DNA from: JAGMES01 sp023128035
GTDB lineage: Bacteria > Bacillota > Halanaerobiia > DY22613
Assembly: GCA_030627905.1 (NCBI GenBank)
Contig: DAOVRZ010000048.1
Coordinates: 1 to 39,616 of the forward strand
Reading direction: 5' to 3'
Length of the DNA: 39,616 nt
The notes under the pieces: generated by a model
What the model was told of the DNA's origin: nothing
Database searches by the model: none
The model's input: the letters and a program-made list of their open reading frames with translations, nothing else
In this document: positions 31,800-39,502 of the stretch, piece by piece
How positions within the stretch are numbered: position 1 is the stretch's first letter
Layout: each line of letters starts with the position of its first letter
Made by a program: the position numbers and the translations under genes

Positions 31800-33191
31800 A
31801 TGAATAAAAAAAATATTTACTGTGTAGCAACAATAGTTAGCTTGTTATTGATTTTAACAAGCTGTTTGAATTCGTCAACTAAGTTTCAAAAAAATGAGGG
31901 ATATTTAAAAGTATCAGTGGAAATTCCAGAGATATGTCAATCAAATATTGGTACCCAATCATTATTAGAGGACATTCAGTTTTCTGAAGTTGAATTTACT
32001 ATAGTTAAAGGAGAGAATACTTTAGTAAAAGAGGTTTCGCTTTCCGAAGGTAAGGCAGAAGTAGTTTTTGAAAATCTTCAGATAGGAAATTGGGATATAG
32101 ATGTATCAATTATTGATACAGAAGGCTATCGAATATACTCAGGAGAAGGAGAAGCAACAATTTTAGCTGGAATAAAAACAGAAATACCTGTAGAATTAAA
32201 CTTAGTATCAGGGAATGTAAATATAGAGGTATTTATACCAGAAGATATTGGAGCAACTTCGGGTATCGTAAATTTAATAGATCCTTTTGGAGTCAATATA
32301 TGTCAAGATCTACAGATTATTGGAAGCAAAGGATTAGTTGAATTTAGCGAAGTTCCTGCAATGACCTGGCCGATAAGAGTAGAGTTATTTGATAGTGAAA
32401 ACAAGTTAATTACATATGGAGAAGATCAGATTAATGTCTACCCAGGTAGAACTCTGAGAGTGGACATTGAAATGAAAGGAAAAATGGTAATAAACCTTGA
32501 TTGGGAGATGTTGCCTAGTACACCGACAGGTTTAAAAGCAGTATATAAGGAATCAAGTATTACATTAACCTGGGATGCTAATCCAGAAGAAGATATAGAA
32601 GGGTACTTGATCTATAGGGCAACAATAGAAGATGGAGTAAGATTTTTAATTACAGATACTTTGGTTTGTGAGGAGACATATATAGATGCTAATGTAGAAA
32701 AAGGAGAAAAGTATTGGTATAGGGTACAGGCTTATAATAGTAAAAGGAACTCAAGTAAGCTAAGGGATTCATGTTTACTTGATACGTGTATTGGTAAAAT
32801 CTTGTTTGGGTCGACTGATGGTATTTATGGTTCTGAAGATATTTATGTAATTAATGATGATGGGAGCGGAAAACTAAATTTGACGAATAATGATACTGAC
32901 TGCTACAGTTATTGTCCAGTTTGGTCCCCAAATGGCACAAAGATAGCTTTTGCATCTTATAGTGATAGTTATTGGGGAATATATGTAATGAATGAGGATG
33001 GTAGTAATCGAGTAAGGTTAACTGATAGCAACAGTGATTGTTTTAACCCATGTTGGTCTCCGTATGGAACAAAAATTGCTTATTTAACATTTGCTTCTTG
33101 TGAAAGTCTTTTCATAATGAATAGTGATGGAAGTGAGGGGAAAAAATTAACAGATACTTTTAGTCCTTCTTTACCATTAAGTTATTTTTAA
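31800..33191 (+). CDS. Surface lipoprotein with FnIII-like and TolB-like propeller repeats
   Basis: The 463-residue protein has a lipoprotein signal peptide with lipobox LTSC (Cys about residue 22). Residues about 35-230 are beta-rich with two similar halves. Residues about 238-325 are a fibronectin type III-like domain (PSTPTGLKAVYKESSITLTW). The end has three WD40/TolB-type blades: DIYVINDDGSGKLNLTNN, GIYVMNEDGSNRVRLTDS and LFIMNSDGSEGKKLTD, with PVWSPNGTKIAF between blades. A full TolB propeller has six blades, so the protein may be cut short at SPSLPLSYF. It is probably exposed on the cell surface. A partial copy of its first 65 codons and leader lies 1.65 kb downstream. Confidence 0.75.
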   Translation: MNKKNIYCVATIVSLLLILTSCLNSSTKFQKNEGYLKVSVEIPEICQSNIGTQSLLEDIQFSEVEFTIVKGENTLVKEVSLSEGKAEVVFENLQIGNWDIDVSIIDTEGYRIYSGEGEATILAGIKTEIPVELNLVSGNVNIEVFIPEDIGATSGIVNLIDPFGVNICQDLQIIGSKGLVEFSEVPAMTWPIRVELFDSENKLITYGEDQINVYPGRTLRVDIEMKGKMVINLDWEMLPSTPTGLKAVYKESSITLTWDANPEEDIEGYLIYRATIEDGVRFLITDTLVCEETYIDANVEKGEKYWYRVQAYNSKRNSSKLRDSCLLDTCIGKILFGSTDGIYGSEDIYVINDDGSGKLNLTNNDTDCYSYCPVWSPNGTKIAFASYSDSYWGIYVMNEDGSNRVRLTDSNSDCFNPCWSPYGTKIAYLTFASCESLFIMNSDGSEGKKLTDTFSPSLPLSYF

Positions 33192-33235
33192 AAATAAAAC
33201 TAAAAATATTTGTCCATAAAAACTAGTCACACAAA

Positions 33236-33275
33236 GATTAGCCTACTATATATAGTTGGCTAATCATACAATATA
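33236..33275 (+). terminator. Hairpin after the lipoprotein gene
   Basis: GATTAGCC pairs with GGCTAATC, with an inner ACTATATATAGT pairing, but the T-run is delayed (ATACAATATATTTTT). The rest of the gap 33192-33449 is AT-rich and then the duplicated leader. Confidence 0.6.
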
Positions 33276-33378
33276 TTTTTAAAATTTTTCCTATCCCTGA
33301 CATAACTTTAAGCTTATCAGTAGCAACATTGCAATTTTCATTTCTGCAATCTCAAAAGTAGAGTATTTCTCTTATGTT

Positions 33379-33644
33379 GTTTTTTACTAAAAAGAGTTAA
33401 AATACTAAAAAAAGAATATATTCAGTATATTAAAAGAGAGGCTAAAAATATGAGTAAAAAAATATTTGGTGTGTAACAGCAATAATTACTTGTTATTGAT
33501 TTTAACAAGCTGTTTGAATTCGTCAAATAAGTTTCAAGAAAATGAAGGATATTTAAAAGTATCAGTGGAAATTCCAGAGATATTTCAATCAAATATTGGT
33601 ACCCAATCATTATTAGAGGATATTCAATTTTCTGAAGTTGAATT
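33379..33644 (+). repeat. Partial second copy of the lipoprotein 5' region
   Basis: It aligns with 31728-31996 at high identity over about 266 bases, covering the leader, ribosome site and first 65 codons (shared: GAAATTCCAGAGATAT, CAATCAAATATTGGTACCCA). Identity stops sharply after GTTGAATT. Differences include small indels. Confidence 0.85.
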
Positions 33645-33967
33645 CTGCAATTATCTTTGGGGTATTGAGAGGAATTGTGAGTGGATTTGAATCGATGTCT
33701 TCAAACGTAATTTGGCCAAATTATTTTGGACGAAAATATCTAGGAAGTATTCGTGGTTTTTCGATGACCTTAACAGTAATTGGTTCGGCTTTTGGAACTT
33801 TATCTTTTGCTATTTTTTATGATTCATTAGGAAGTTATACAGAAATAATTTGGATTATGATGATATTCCCCGCTTTAGGTGGAATGGCCGCTTTCATGGC
33901 TAAACCGCCAAAAAAGCATAAAAAGAAAGCTGAAAAAGACTTAATCAAGTCGTTTTCAGCTTTTTAA
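33450..33967 (+). pseudogene. Chimera of lipoprotein start and MFS transporter tail
   Basis: The copy starts with ATG at 33450 but soon hits a stop (MSKKIFGV, then TAA). The rest of the lipoprotein segment is open in another frame. At about 33645 it joins the last 100 or so codons of an MFS transporter: AIIFGVLRGIVSGFESMSSN, then LGSIRGFSMTLTVIGSAFGT, two further membrane helices and a basic tail KPPKKHKKKAEK. The MFS gene has lost its first three quarters. The terminator for it overlaps its last codons. Nothing functional is expected. Confidence 0.8.
33926..33966 (+). terminator. Terminator overlapping the MFS tail
   Basis: AAAGCTGAAAA pairs with TTTTCAGCTTT, with inner GACTT/AAGTC and a following T-run. 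It includes the last coding codons. Confidence 0.85.
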
Positions 33968-34074
33968 GTTATGGGGTAATTCATCACTAAAATGTATCTA
34001 TTGATGCAGGGAATCAGTCTTCTGTAATGAATATATAAATAGTTACTAATTTAACTTTCTGAGGAGGGTTTTTT

Positions 34075-34311
34075 ATATTAACAATCAAGTGTGCTAGATG
34101 TAAAGCTAAAATATTGAAATATGAAAAAATTGGTGTCGGTAAAGTTCTTAAGTGTTGGGAGAGTAAGATTAGAAGACTATATGATGGAGAAGTTTTAAAT
34201 GATAAATTAGTTTGTAAGAAATGTGGAAATGTTTTAGGAGAAGTTGAATCAAATTTCATTAAAATGAACCAGAGTGAATATACATATACTGGAACAAAAA
34301 TAAAGAAATGA
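34075..34311 (+). CDS. Small zinc-ribbon protein with a non-canonical start
   Basis: The frame encodes two Cys pairs: IKCARCKAK near the start and LVCKKCGNV about 40 residues later, forming a zinc ribbon. The only standard start in frame, TTG at 34114, falls after the first pair and would destroy the ribbon, and it has no ribosome site. GAGGAGGG at 34061-34068 points instead to 34075-34078, where the in-frame codons are ATA and TTA. An ATA start is therefore likely. The product is about 78 residues. The function is unknown; phage Com-like and other small ribbon proteins look similar. It precedes a phosphatase gene by about 50 bases. Confidence 0.6.
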   Translation: MLTIKCARCKAKILKYEKIGVGKVLKCWESKIRRLYDGEVLNDKLVCKKCGNVLGEVESNFIKMNQSEYTYTGTKIKK

Positions 34312-34362
34312 TTTAGTAGATTATCATTGTTGTAGGTTGACAAATAGAAGGGAGATATACAA

Positions 34363-35586
34363 TTGACAAATAGCAAAAATATTATTGATTATATAAAAAA
34401 TATAAAAAAGAATGTTAAGTTAAATAATTATTATTTAAAAGAAAAGTTAGAAGATGATTTTTATAAAACTACAGAGTATATATGGGAAGATATAGATGTA
34501 CATAACATTAAAGAATTAGATCTACGATCTCTTTGTGATATTCATGACTATCTTATAAATGAAGTCTGCAAAATTCATTTTATGGAAAAAGATGAATATA
34601 ACGAGGAAATATTTAAATTTAATTTGAATCTCAGGGATTTAAAAAGAGAACCAAATGATGGGAAGAGAGCTTGCGATATATATTATTTTACTAATGAGGA
34701 TTATGAGTATTATTTTATTGGAGATTTACATTCTGATACCATTAGCTTAAAAAGAATATTAAAAGCGTGCAATTTTTTCGAATCGTTTATAACTGGAAAA
34801 AAGATTCGTTTGATTTTTTTAGGAGATTATGTTGATCGAGGAAAGGCTCATTTGAAAATAGTAGAGTTTATATTGTTATTAAAGTATATATTTCCTGATA
34901 GTATATATCTATTAAAAGGAAATCATGATGGCGGAAGAATAGAAGAAGGTAAAATAAAATTATGCGTAGGGAGGGAAAAAAATAGTGTTGATGATATTTA
35001 TTTTGCTTTATATATTCATAATCTAGTTAAATCTAATATTACATTTAAAATAAAAAATGTTAAAAATTATTTAAAGTTTTTTGATAGTTTGTGTAATATA
35101 GCTTTATTATGTTATAAGGATTTAAATATTTTAGCTGTGCATGGAGGTATTCCAAGACCAAATACTGATATGGAGGATTATTATTTTTATATTAATTCTA
35201 TATCTGATCTTACAAATGAAGAGATAAAAGATCACAATAATCGAAGTGTTAAACATAATATGTTATGGAGTGACCCCTGTGAAAATATGGATGAGGCAGT
35301 TATAAGTACAGGAAGATTCAAGTTTCATAAAGATCATTTTAATAAATTTATGGATAGGTTGAGTTTGGATTTATTGATAAGAGGTCACGAGGCTGAAAAA
35401 GAGGGTTATAAAGACTATTTTAATGGCCGATTATTTACTTTATTTTCAAGTGGAATGATTTTAGATAATAATAATGAAAACGTAAATATAGAAACTGCTT
35501 ATAAAAATGTAACACCTAAAATGTTAAAACTAAGCCAGAACAAAGAGTTAATAATTATTGATCTTAATAGTGGACTAAAAAATTAG
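34363..35586 (+). CDS. PPP-family metallophosphatase (protein phosphatase-like)
   Basis: This 407-residue protein has the calcineurin-like motifs in order: FIGDLHSDTISLKRIL (GD-x-H, about residues 119-134), FLGDYVDRGKAHLKIVEFIL (GD-x-x-D-R-G), LKGNHDGG (GNH-D), AVHGGIPRP (H-G-G) and a late LLIRGHEAEKEG. GDYVDRG and RGHE are typical of Ser/Thr protein phosphatases of the PPP type rather than simple phosphodiesterases. An N-terminal 115-residue helical region is unassigned. The TTG start has GGGAGAT upstream. The substrate is unknown. Codon use is very AT-rich compared with the quality-control genes, which hints at acquisition. Confidence 0.83.
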   Translation: MTNSKNIIDYIKNIKKNVKLNNYYLKEKLEDDFYKTTEYIWEDIDVHNIKELDLRSLCDIHDYLINEVCKIHFMEKDEYNEEIFKFNLNLRDLKREPNDGKRACDIYYFTNEDYEYYFIGDLHSDTISLKRILKACNFFESFITGKKIRLIFLGDYVDRGKAHLKIVEFILLLKYIFPDSIYLLKGNHDGGRIEEGKIKLCVGREKNSVDDIYFALYIHNLVKSNITFKIKNVKNYLKFFDSLCNIALLCYKDLNILAVHGGIPRPNTDMEDYYFYINSISDLTNEEIKDHNNRSVKHNMLWSDPCENMDEAVISTGRFKFHKDHFNKFMDRLSLDLLIRGHEAEKEGYKDYFNGRLFTLFSSGMILDNNNENVNIETAYKNVTPKMLKLSQNKELIIIDLNSGLKN

Positions 35587-35607
35587 AGGAGTTAAGAGGA
35601 TAAAACT

Positions 35608-36561
35608 ATGTGTGATATAAAAATAGAAAATGTTTCAAAGTTCAGTCAAGAAAGACGTGTTAGAAAAGAGAGCGCAATAATATTACATCCTCCGATAGAG
35701 TTTGATTTTAAGGAATGTTTGGCTTTTTTGGGTAGATCGTTTAAGGAATGTTTGCATTATGTTCAAGATGATATTTTGTATAAATGTATTAAAGTTAGAG
35801 ACAAAATTCTATTATTGAAGGTTTCTTCATCTAATAATAAGGACTTAATTATTGATATTTTAAATAACTGTTCAGATGAAGTTGTTCAGGAAGAGGTTGT
35901 AGATTATATTTGGGATTTATTTGATCTTGATACGGACTTAAAGCTATTTTATCAAATGGCTGAAAAAGATGAGTTGTTAAAAAAAGTGATAGATAAATAT
36001 TATGGACTTCGAATTATCGGAATACCTGATTTATTTGAAGCAATTATATGGGCAATAATTGGTCAACAGATTAATCTTGCATTTGCTTATTCACTTAAAA
36101 GAAGTTTTGTTGAAAATTTTGGGGAAAAGTTTATATATAATGAAGAAGAATATTGGTTATTCCCAGAACCAGAAGTGATCTCTAAATTATCAGTTTCAGA
36201 TTTAACGAAACTAAAGTTTACCCGTAGAAAAGCAGAATACGTAATTGGGGTAGCTCAAAAGATGAATTTAGGTGAACTTTCAAAAGATGATTTGTTAAAA
36301 GAAAAAGATTTTGAAAAAGTACAAAAAGCGTTATTGAGTTTAAGAGGTGTAGGAAAATGGACAGCCAATTATGTTATGATGAAGTGTTTAAATTACAAAT
36401 CGGCCTTTCCGATTGAAGATGTGGGCTTGCATAATGCTATTAAGTTTCAACTTGGTCTAGACGAGAAGCCAACTATTGATGAGATTATGGAATTGTCTAA
36501 AGAATGGACAGGCTGGGAAGCGTATGCTACATTTTATTTATGGAGGTCGTTATATGAATAA
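35608..36561 (+). CDS. AlkA-type DNA-3-methyladenine glycosylase
   Basis: This 317-residue HhH-GPD glycosylase has an N-terminal AlkA-like domain (about residues 20-110) followed by the glycosylase core. The core has IIWAIIGQQINLAFAYSLKR, the helix-hairpin-helix LRGVGKWTANYVMM (about 247-260) and the catalytic aspartate in FPIEDVGLHNAIK (about 270). It excises alkylated purines. The start has AAGAGG upstream. Its stop overlaps the ogt start by eight bases, so both are co-translated, like the alkylation-repair pairs found in many bacteria. Confidence 0.92.
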   Translation: MCDIKIENVSKFSQERRVRKESAIILHPPIEFDFKECLAFLGRSFKECLHYVQDDILYKCIKVRDKILLLKVSSSNNKDLIIDILNNCSDEVVQEEVVDYIWDLFDLDTDLKLFYQMAEKDELLKKVIDKYYGLRIIGIPDLFEAIIWAIIGQQINLAFAYSLKRSFVENFGEKFIYNEEEYWLFPEPEVISKLSVSDLTKLKFTRRKAEYVIGVAQKMNLGELSKDDLLKEKDFEKVQKALLSLRGVGKWTANYVMMKCLNYKSAFPIEDVGLHNAIKFQLGLDEKPTIDEIMELSKEWTGWEAYATFYLWRSLYE

Positions 36562-37027
36562 TATTTATAAAACTTATTATCAATCAGAAATAGGGATTAT
36601 TGAAATAACAGGAACAGAAGAAGGAATAATATCAATTTTATATGTTGATGAAGTTGATGATTTGGATACAGAAGAAAAAATTTCTGAATGTTTAAAAGGG
36701 TGTTATGTGCAGATAGATGAGTATTTTACAGGGAAACGAAAAGAATTTTCATTAAACCTTTTACCTTCTGGAACTGATTTTCAGTTAAAGGTATGGGAGA
36801 GTTTAAGAGAAATTTCTTATGGAAAAACAGTTTCATATAAAGATATTGCTGACTCTATTGGGAACACCAAGGCAGTCAGAGCAGTTGGTAGTGCAAATGG
36901 TAAGAATAAGATTAGTATAGTAATCCCTTGCCATCGTGTAATAGGTAGTAATGGTACTTTAACAGGCTATGCTGGAGGATTGTGGAGAAAAAAGTGGCTT
37001 TTGGAGCATGAAGAGAATTGTAGTTGA
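36554..37027 (+). CDS. ogt: Methylated-DNA--[protein]-cysteine S-methyltransferase
   Basis: The 157-residue suicide repair protein moves methyl groups from O6-methylguanine to its own cysteine. The active site IVIPCHRVIGSNGTLTGYAGG (about residues 123-143) is complete, as are FQLKVWESLREISYGKTVSY and the RAVGSANGKN helix-turn-helix. The ATG at 36554 is chosen because TGGAGGTCG lies just upstream and the product begins in family style; the frame is open further upstream inside alkA but that is shadow. It is coupled to alkA and closed by a hairpin at 37043. Confidence 0.95.
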   Translation: MNNIYKTYYQSEIGIIEITGTEEGIISILYVDEVDDLDTEEKISECLKGCYVQIDEYFTGKRKEFSLNLLPSGTDFQLKVWESLREISYGKTVSYKDIADSIGNTKAVRAVGSANGKNKISIVIPCHRVIGSNGTLTGYAGGLWRKKWLLEHEENCS

Positions 37028-37042
37028 CTTTGATGAAATTTA

Positions 37043-37092
37043 TCCGCACACTCGTGATTTTAGTCATGAGTTAGTGCGGTATATTTTTATTT
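37043..37092 (+). terminator. Terminator after ogt
   Basis: CCGCAC pairs with GTGCGG and the inner CTCGTGA with TCATGAG, followed by TATATTTTTATTT. Confidence 0.85.
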
Positions 37093-37130
37093 CTTAGCTA
37101 GATTGCAATACTAGTAGGGGGTATTTTCAT

Positions 37131-38351
37131 ATGAAAATAACAAAGAAACAAGCAAGACATTTTATACTTGCACATCAAAAAATCTCACCGCCACGAAAGC
37201 TTCAAGGTAAAAAAGGGATACTTGACTATATACGCCAAGTTGGTTGTATTCAGTTTGATCCGCTAAATAAAGTTGGATACAATTCTTATCTTGTTCTTCA
37301 GTCTAGAATAGAAAATTTTAAACCTGATTATCTTCAAGAATTATTATATTTTGATAGAAAATTAGTGGATGGATGGGATAAAAATATGTCAATTTATGCT
37401 GTTGAGGATTGGCCTTATTTTACTAGATATCGTGAACGAGCATATCAATTCTATGGGGATGCATCAAAACCTATCAATAAGATATTACCTGAAGTGAGAG
37501 AAGCAGTTAACCAAAGAGGTCCATTATCATCTATTGACTTGAAATTTGACACTAAAGTTGATTGGGCCTGGGCACCTACAAGAGCAGCAAGAGCTGCTTT
37601 GGAAAGTATGTTTTTTTGGGGTGAGTTAATTATTCATCACAAAGTTGGTACGAGGAAGCTCTATGATTTCGCTAAAAAACATCTTCCATCTGAATTATTG
37701 TTTAAACCAGATCCTAATAATACTATGGAGCAGTACTTTGACTGGAATGTTAAAAGGCGAATCGGAGCTGTTGGTCTTTTATGGGGAAGGTCAAGTGATG
37801 TCTGGTTAGTGATATCTTCGTTAAAGAGTAAAGAACGAACTGAGGCTCTTTCTAGATTAGAGGAGAGAGATGAAGTAGTGAAAATTGAGGTAGAAGATAT
37901 TAAATATCCATTCTATATTAGAAAAGAGGAACTACCATTATTGCATGAGGTCGTGAACGGGATTGATGTAGAACCAGAAGCATCTTTTATTGCTCCATTA
38001 GATAATTTATTATGGGATCGAAAATTGATTAAAGAAATTTTTGGGTTTGAATATAAATGGGAAGTATACACGCCAGTTTCAGAACGTAAATATGGATACT
38101 ATGTCTTACCTGTTCTATATGGTGATAGATTTGTGGCACGCTTTGAACCTCAATTTACCAAAAAAACTAAAAAACTCAAGATTATAAATTGGTGGTGGGA
38201 GCCTGATGTAGTTGTTTCAGAAGAGATGAAACAGGCATTAAAACGAAGTTTTGACCATTTTTCAAATTATTTAGGTGCTATTGGTATACAGTTAAGTAGT
38301 GATAGTACCACTAAAAATCACTTGTCGTGGTTGCAGGAGATGATGAATTGA
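37131..38351 (+). CDS. YcaQ/AlkX-like winged-helix DNA glycosylase (HTH_42)
   Basis: The 406-residue protein matches the HTH_42 superfamily (formerly DUF1006), whose members AlkZ and YcaQ/AlkX remove bulky or cross-linked alkyl bases. The catalytic segment is GCIQFDPLNKVGYN (about residues 37-50). QFD fits the Q-hydrophobic-D form described for the YcaQ/AlkX branch, as opposed to Q-hydrophobic-Q in AlkZ. Other family landmarks are RKLVDGWDKNMSIYAVEDWP and the late FIAPLDNLLWDRKLIKEIF. The start follows TAGGGGG. It lies directly after alkA-ogt but behind a terminator, so it is probably a separate unit in the same repair group. Confidence 0.82.
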   Translation: MKITKKQARHFILAHQKISPPRKLQGKKGILDYIRQVGCIQFDPLNKVGYNSYLVLQSRIENFKPDYLQELLYFDRKLVDGWDKNMSIYAVEDWPYFTRYRERAYQFYGDASKPINKILPEVREAVNQRGPLSSIDLKFDTKVDWAWAPTRAARAALESMFFWGELIIHHKVGTRKLYDFAKKHLPSELLFKPDPNNTMEQYFDWNVKRRIGAVGLLWGRSSDVWLVISSLKSKERTEALSRLEERDEVVKIEVEDIKYPFYIRKEELPLLHEVVNGIDVEPEASFIAPLDNLLWDRKLIKEIFGFEYKWEVYTPVSERKYGYYVLPVLYGDRFVARFEPQFTKKTKKLKIINWWWEPDVVVSEEMKQALKRSFDHFSNYLGAIGIQLSSDSTTKNHLSWLQEMMN

Positions 38352-38376
38352 TTAATAAGAATTTTTTAAAAAAGTA

Positions 38377-38407
38377 TTGACTTTAACGTAACGTAAAGGT
38401 TTATAAT
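38377..38407 (+). promoter_or_regulatory. MerR-type promoter with 19-bp spacer
   Basis: TTGACT (38377-38382) and TATAAT (38402-38407) are separated by 19 bases instead of 17. The spacer holds the dyad CTTTAACGTAACGTAAAG. A long spacer with an operator between -35 and -10 is the hallmark of MerR-activated promoters, so the downstream MerR protein likely controls its own gene. Confidence 0.85.
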
Positions 38408-38417
38408 TGAAATATAA

Positions 38418-38433
38418 GTCATAGCGCTATGAC
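38418..38433 (+). promoter_or_regulatory. GTCATAGCGCTATGAC palindrome in the leader
   Basis: A perfect 16-bp inverted repeat lies between the promoter and the ribosome site, near the expected start point. It may be a second operator or a small RNA hairpin. Confidence 0.5.
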
Positions 38434-38452
38434 AATAATTGGGGTGAAATGG

Positions 38453-39394
38453 ATGGATGAGCTAATCACTATCGGTAAACTTTCGAAAATATCAGGAGTC
38501 TCCACTAGAACGATCAGACATTATGAGGAAATTGGATTGTTAAGTTGTGCAGCCAAGACTGAAACGAATTACCGTCTTTATGGAGAAGAAGAAATAAGAA
38601 AGTTAGAAAAAATTCTTCTTTTTAAAAGCCTTAGATTTTCGTTAGGGGAGATTCATGATATTTTGTCATCTGGAGAAAATCAAAGGATTGTAGATATTTT
38701 TAATGATAGGTTACAAAATTTTGAACAAAAGATATCTGAATTAAGTCGCTCTAAAGAGATATTGACAGCAGTTACTAAAATATATAAGTTACATGGATTA
38801 GAGTATGTAAATAATTATCGCTTAATGAAGGAGATGATTGGTATGAATAATGTATTTGTAAAAATTTTCAATAAACTTGATTTGAGTTTACAAATAAAAA
38901 TATTACTGGAACTTTATCGTACAGGAAGTCTTACCCCTGAAACGTTGAAAGAAATAGGAACAGAGCCGGGGACGCGCCTATTGAATGAATTACATATGAC
39001 AATTGTTAAGGTATTACTAAATAAAGTAGATAGAAATGTTGAAAAGAATATAATAGTAAATCTTGAGAAAATAGATTCTGAGTTTGCAGATGAATTAAAA
39101 AAGGCAATGTTTACGTTTGATGATATTGCAATGCTACCTGATGTCACCATCGAGAAATGGTTAAAAAAATGTGATGATGAAGAATTAAGAATTGCTTTTA
39201 GTGAAAGTGGAAAGTATGTACGAAACAGAATATTGAATAATTTGTCCTGTGAGCGCCGAGAGAAGATAAAGAGAAGTATTAAAGATTCGAACATGCCGTC
39301 ATTGGATGAGGTGTATGTTGCGATGACTAATCTTGTTGAGATATTAAGGGAGATGGAAGTGGCGGAAGAAATAAGGATTGAGAGATTTGATTAG
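38453..39394 (+). CDS. MerR regulator fused to a FliG-like C-terminal domain
   Basis: From the ATG at 38453 (GGGGTGA five bases upstream) the protein has 313 residues. Residues 1-75 are a MerR winged helix-turn-helix (ITIGKLSKISGVSTRTIRHY, YEEIGLL, NYRLYGEEEIRKLEKI), followed by a coiled coil to about 115. Instead of a usual ligand domain, residues about 131-313 resemble the middle and C-terminal armadillo-like domains of FliG, the flagellar rotor switch protein. The similarity includes VDRNVEKNIIVNLEKIDSEF, ADELKKAMFTFDDIAMLPD, TIEKWLKKCDDEELRIAFSE, VRNRILNNLS and the final VAMTNLVEILREMEVAEEIR. This similarity is recognised from memory of FliG sequences; no search was run. No flagellar gene is in the window. 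Confidence 0.8.
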   Translation: MDELITIGKLSKISGVSTRTIRHYEEIGLLSCAAKTETNYRLYGEEEIRKLEKILLFKSLRFSLGEIHDILSSGENQRIVDIFNDRLQNFEQKISELSRSKEILTAVTKIYKLHGLEYVNNYRLMKEMIGMNNVFVKIFNKLDLSLQIKILLELYRTGSLTPETLKEIGTEPGTRLLNELHMTIVKVLLNKVDRNVEKNIIVNLEKIDSEFADELKKAMFTFDDIAMLPDVTIEKWLKKCDDEELRIAFSESGKYVRNRILNNLSCERREKIKRSIKDSNMPSLDEVYVAMTNLVEILREMEVAEEIRIERFD

Positions 39395-39436
39395 TGAGGA
39401 TAAGTTTTACATTATTTGTAAAGGAGGGGAATAATA

Positions 39437-39502
39437 ATGAATTTTTTTGAAGTTGTTGGGTTGAATATTAAGGAAATTTGTAACTATTCAGTCGCTAACT
39501 AA
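39437..39502 (+). pseudogene. Gene start truncated by an insertion sequence
   Basis: A strong AAGGAGGGG and ATG at 39437 open a frame MNFFEVVGLNIKEI that stops after 21 codons. From about 39480 the sequence (GTAACTATTCAG) looks like an IS terminus, so the last eight or so codons are probably from the element. The original gene, second in the merR unit, is cut off. Confidence 0.45.

Noticed and set aside
36476..36553. Upstream extension of ogt
   Set aside because: It lies within alkA in another frame without a ribosome site; the family start and TGGAGGTCG fit 36554.
38429..38452. Earlier ATG for the MerR-FliG gene
   Set aside because: It falls in the GTCATAGCGCTATGAC palindrome and has no ribosome site; GGGGTGA before 38453 decides.
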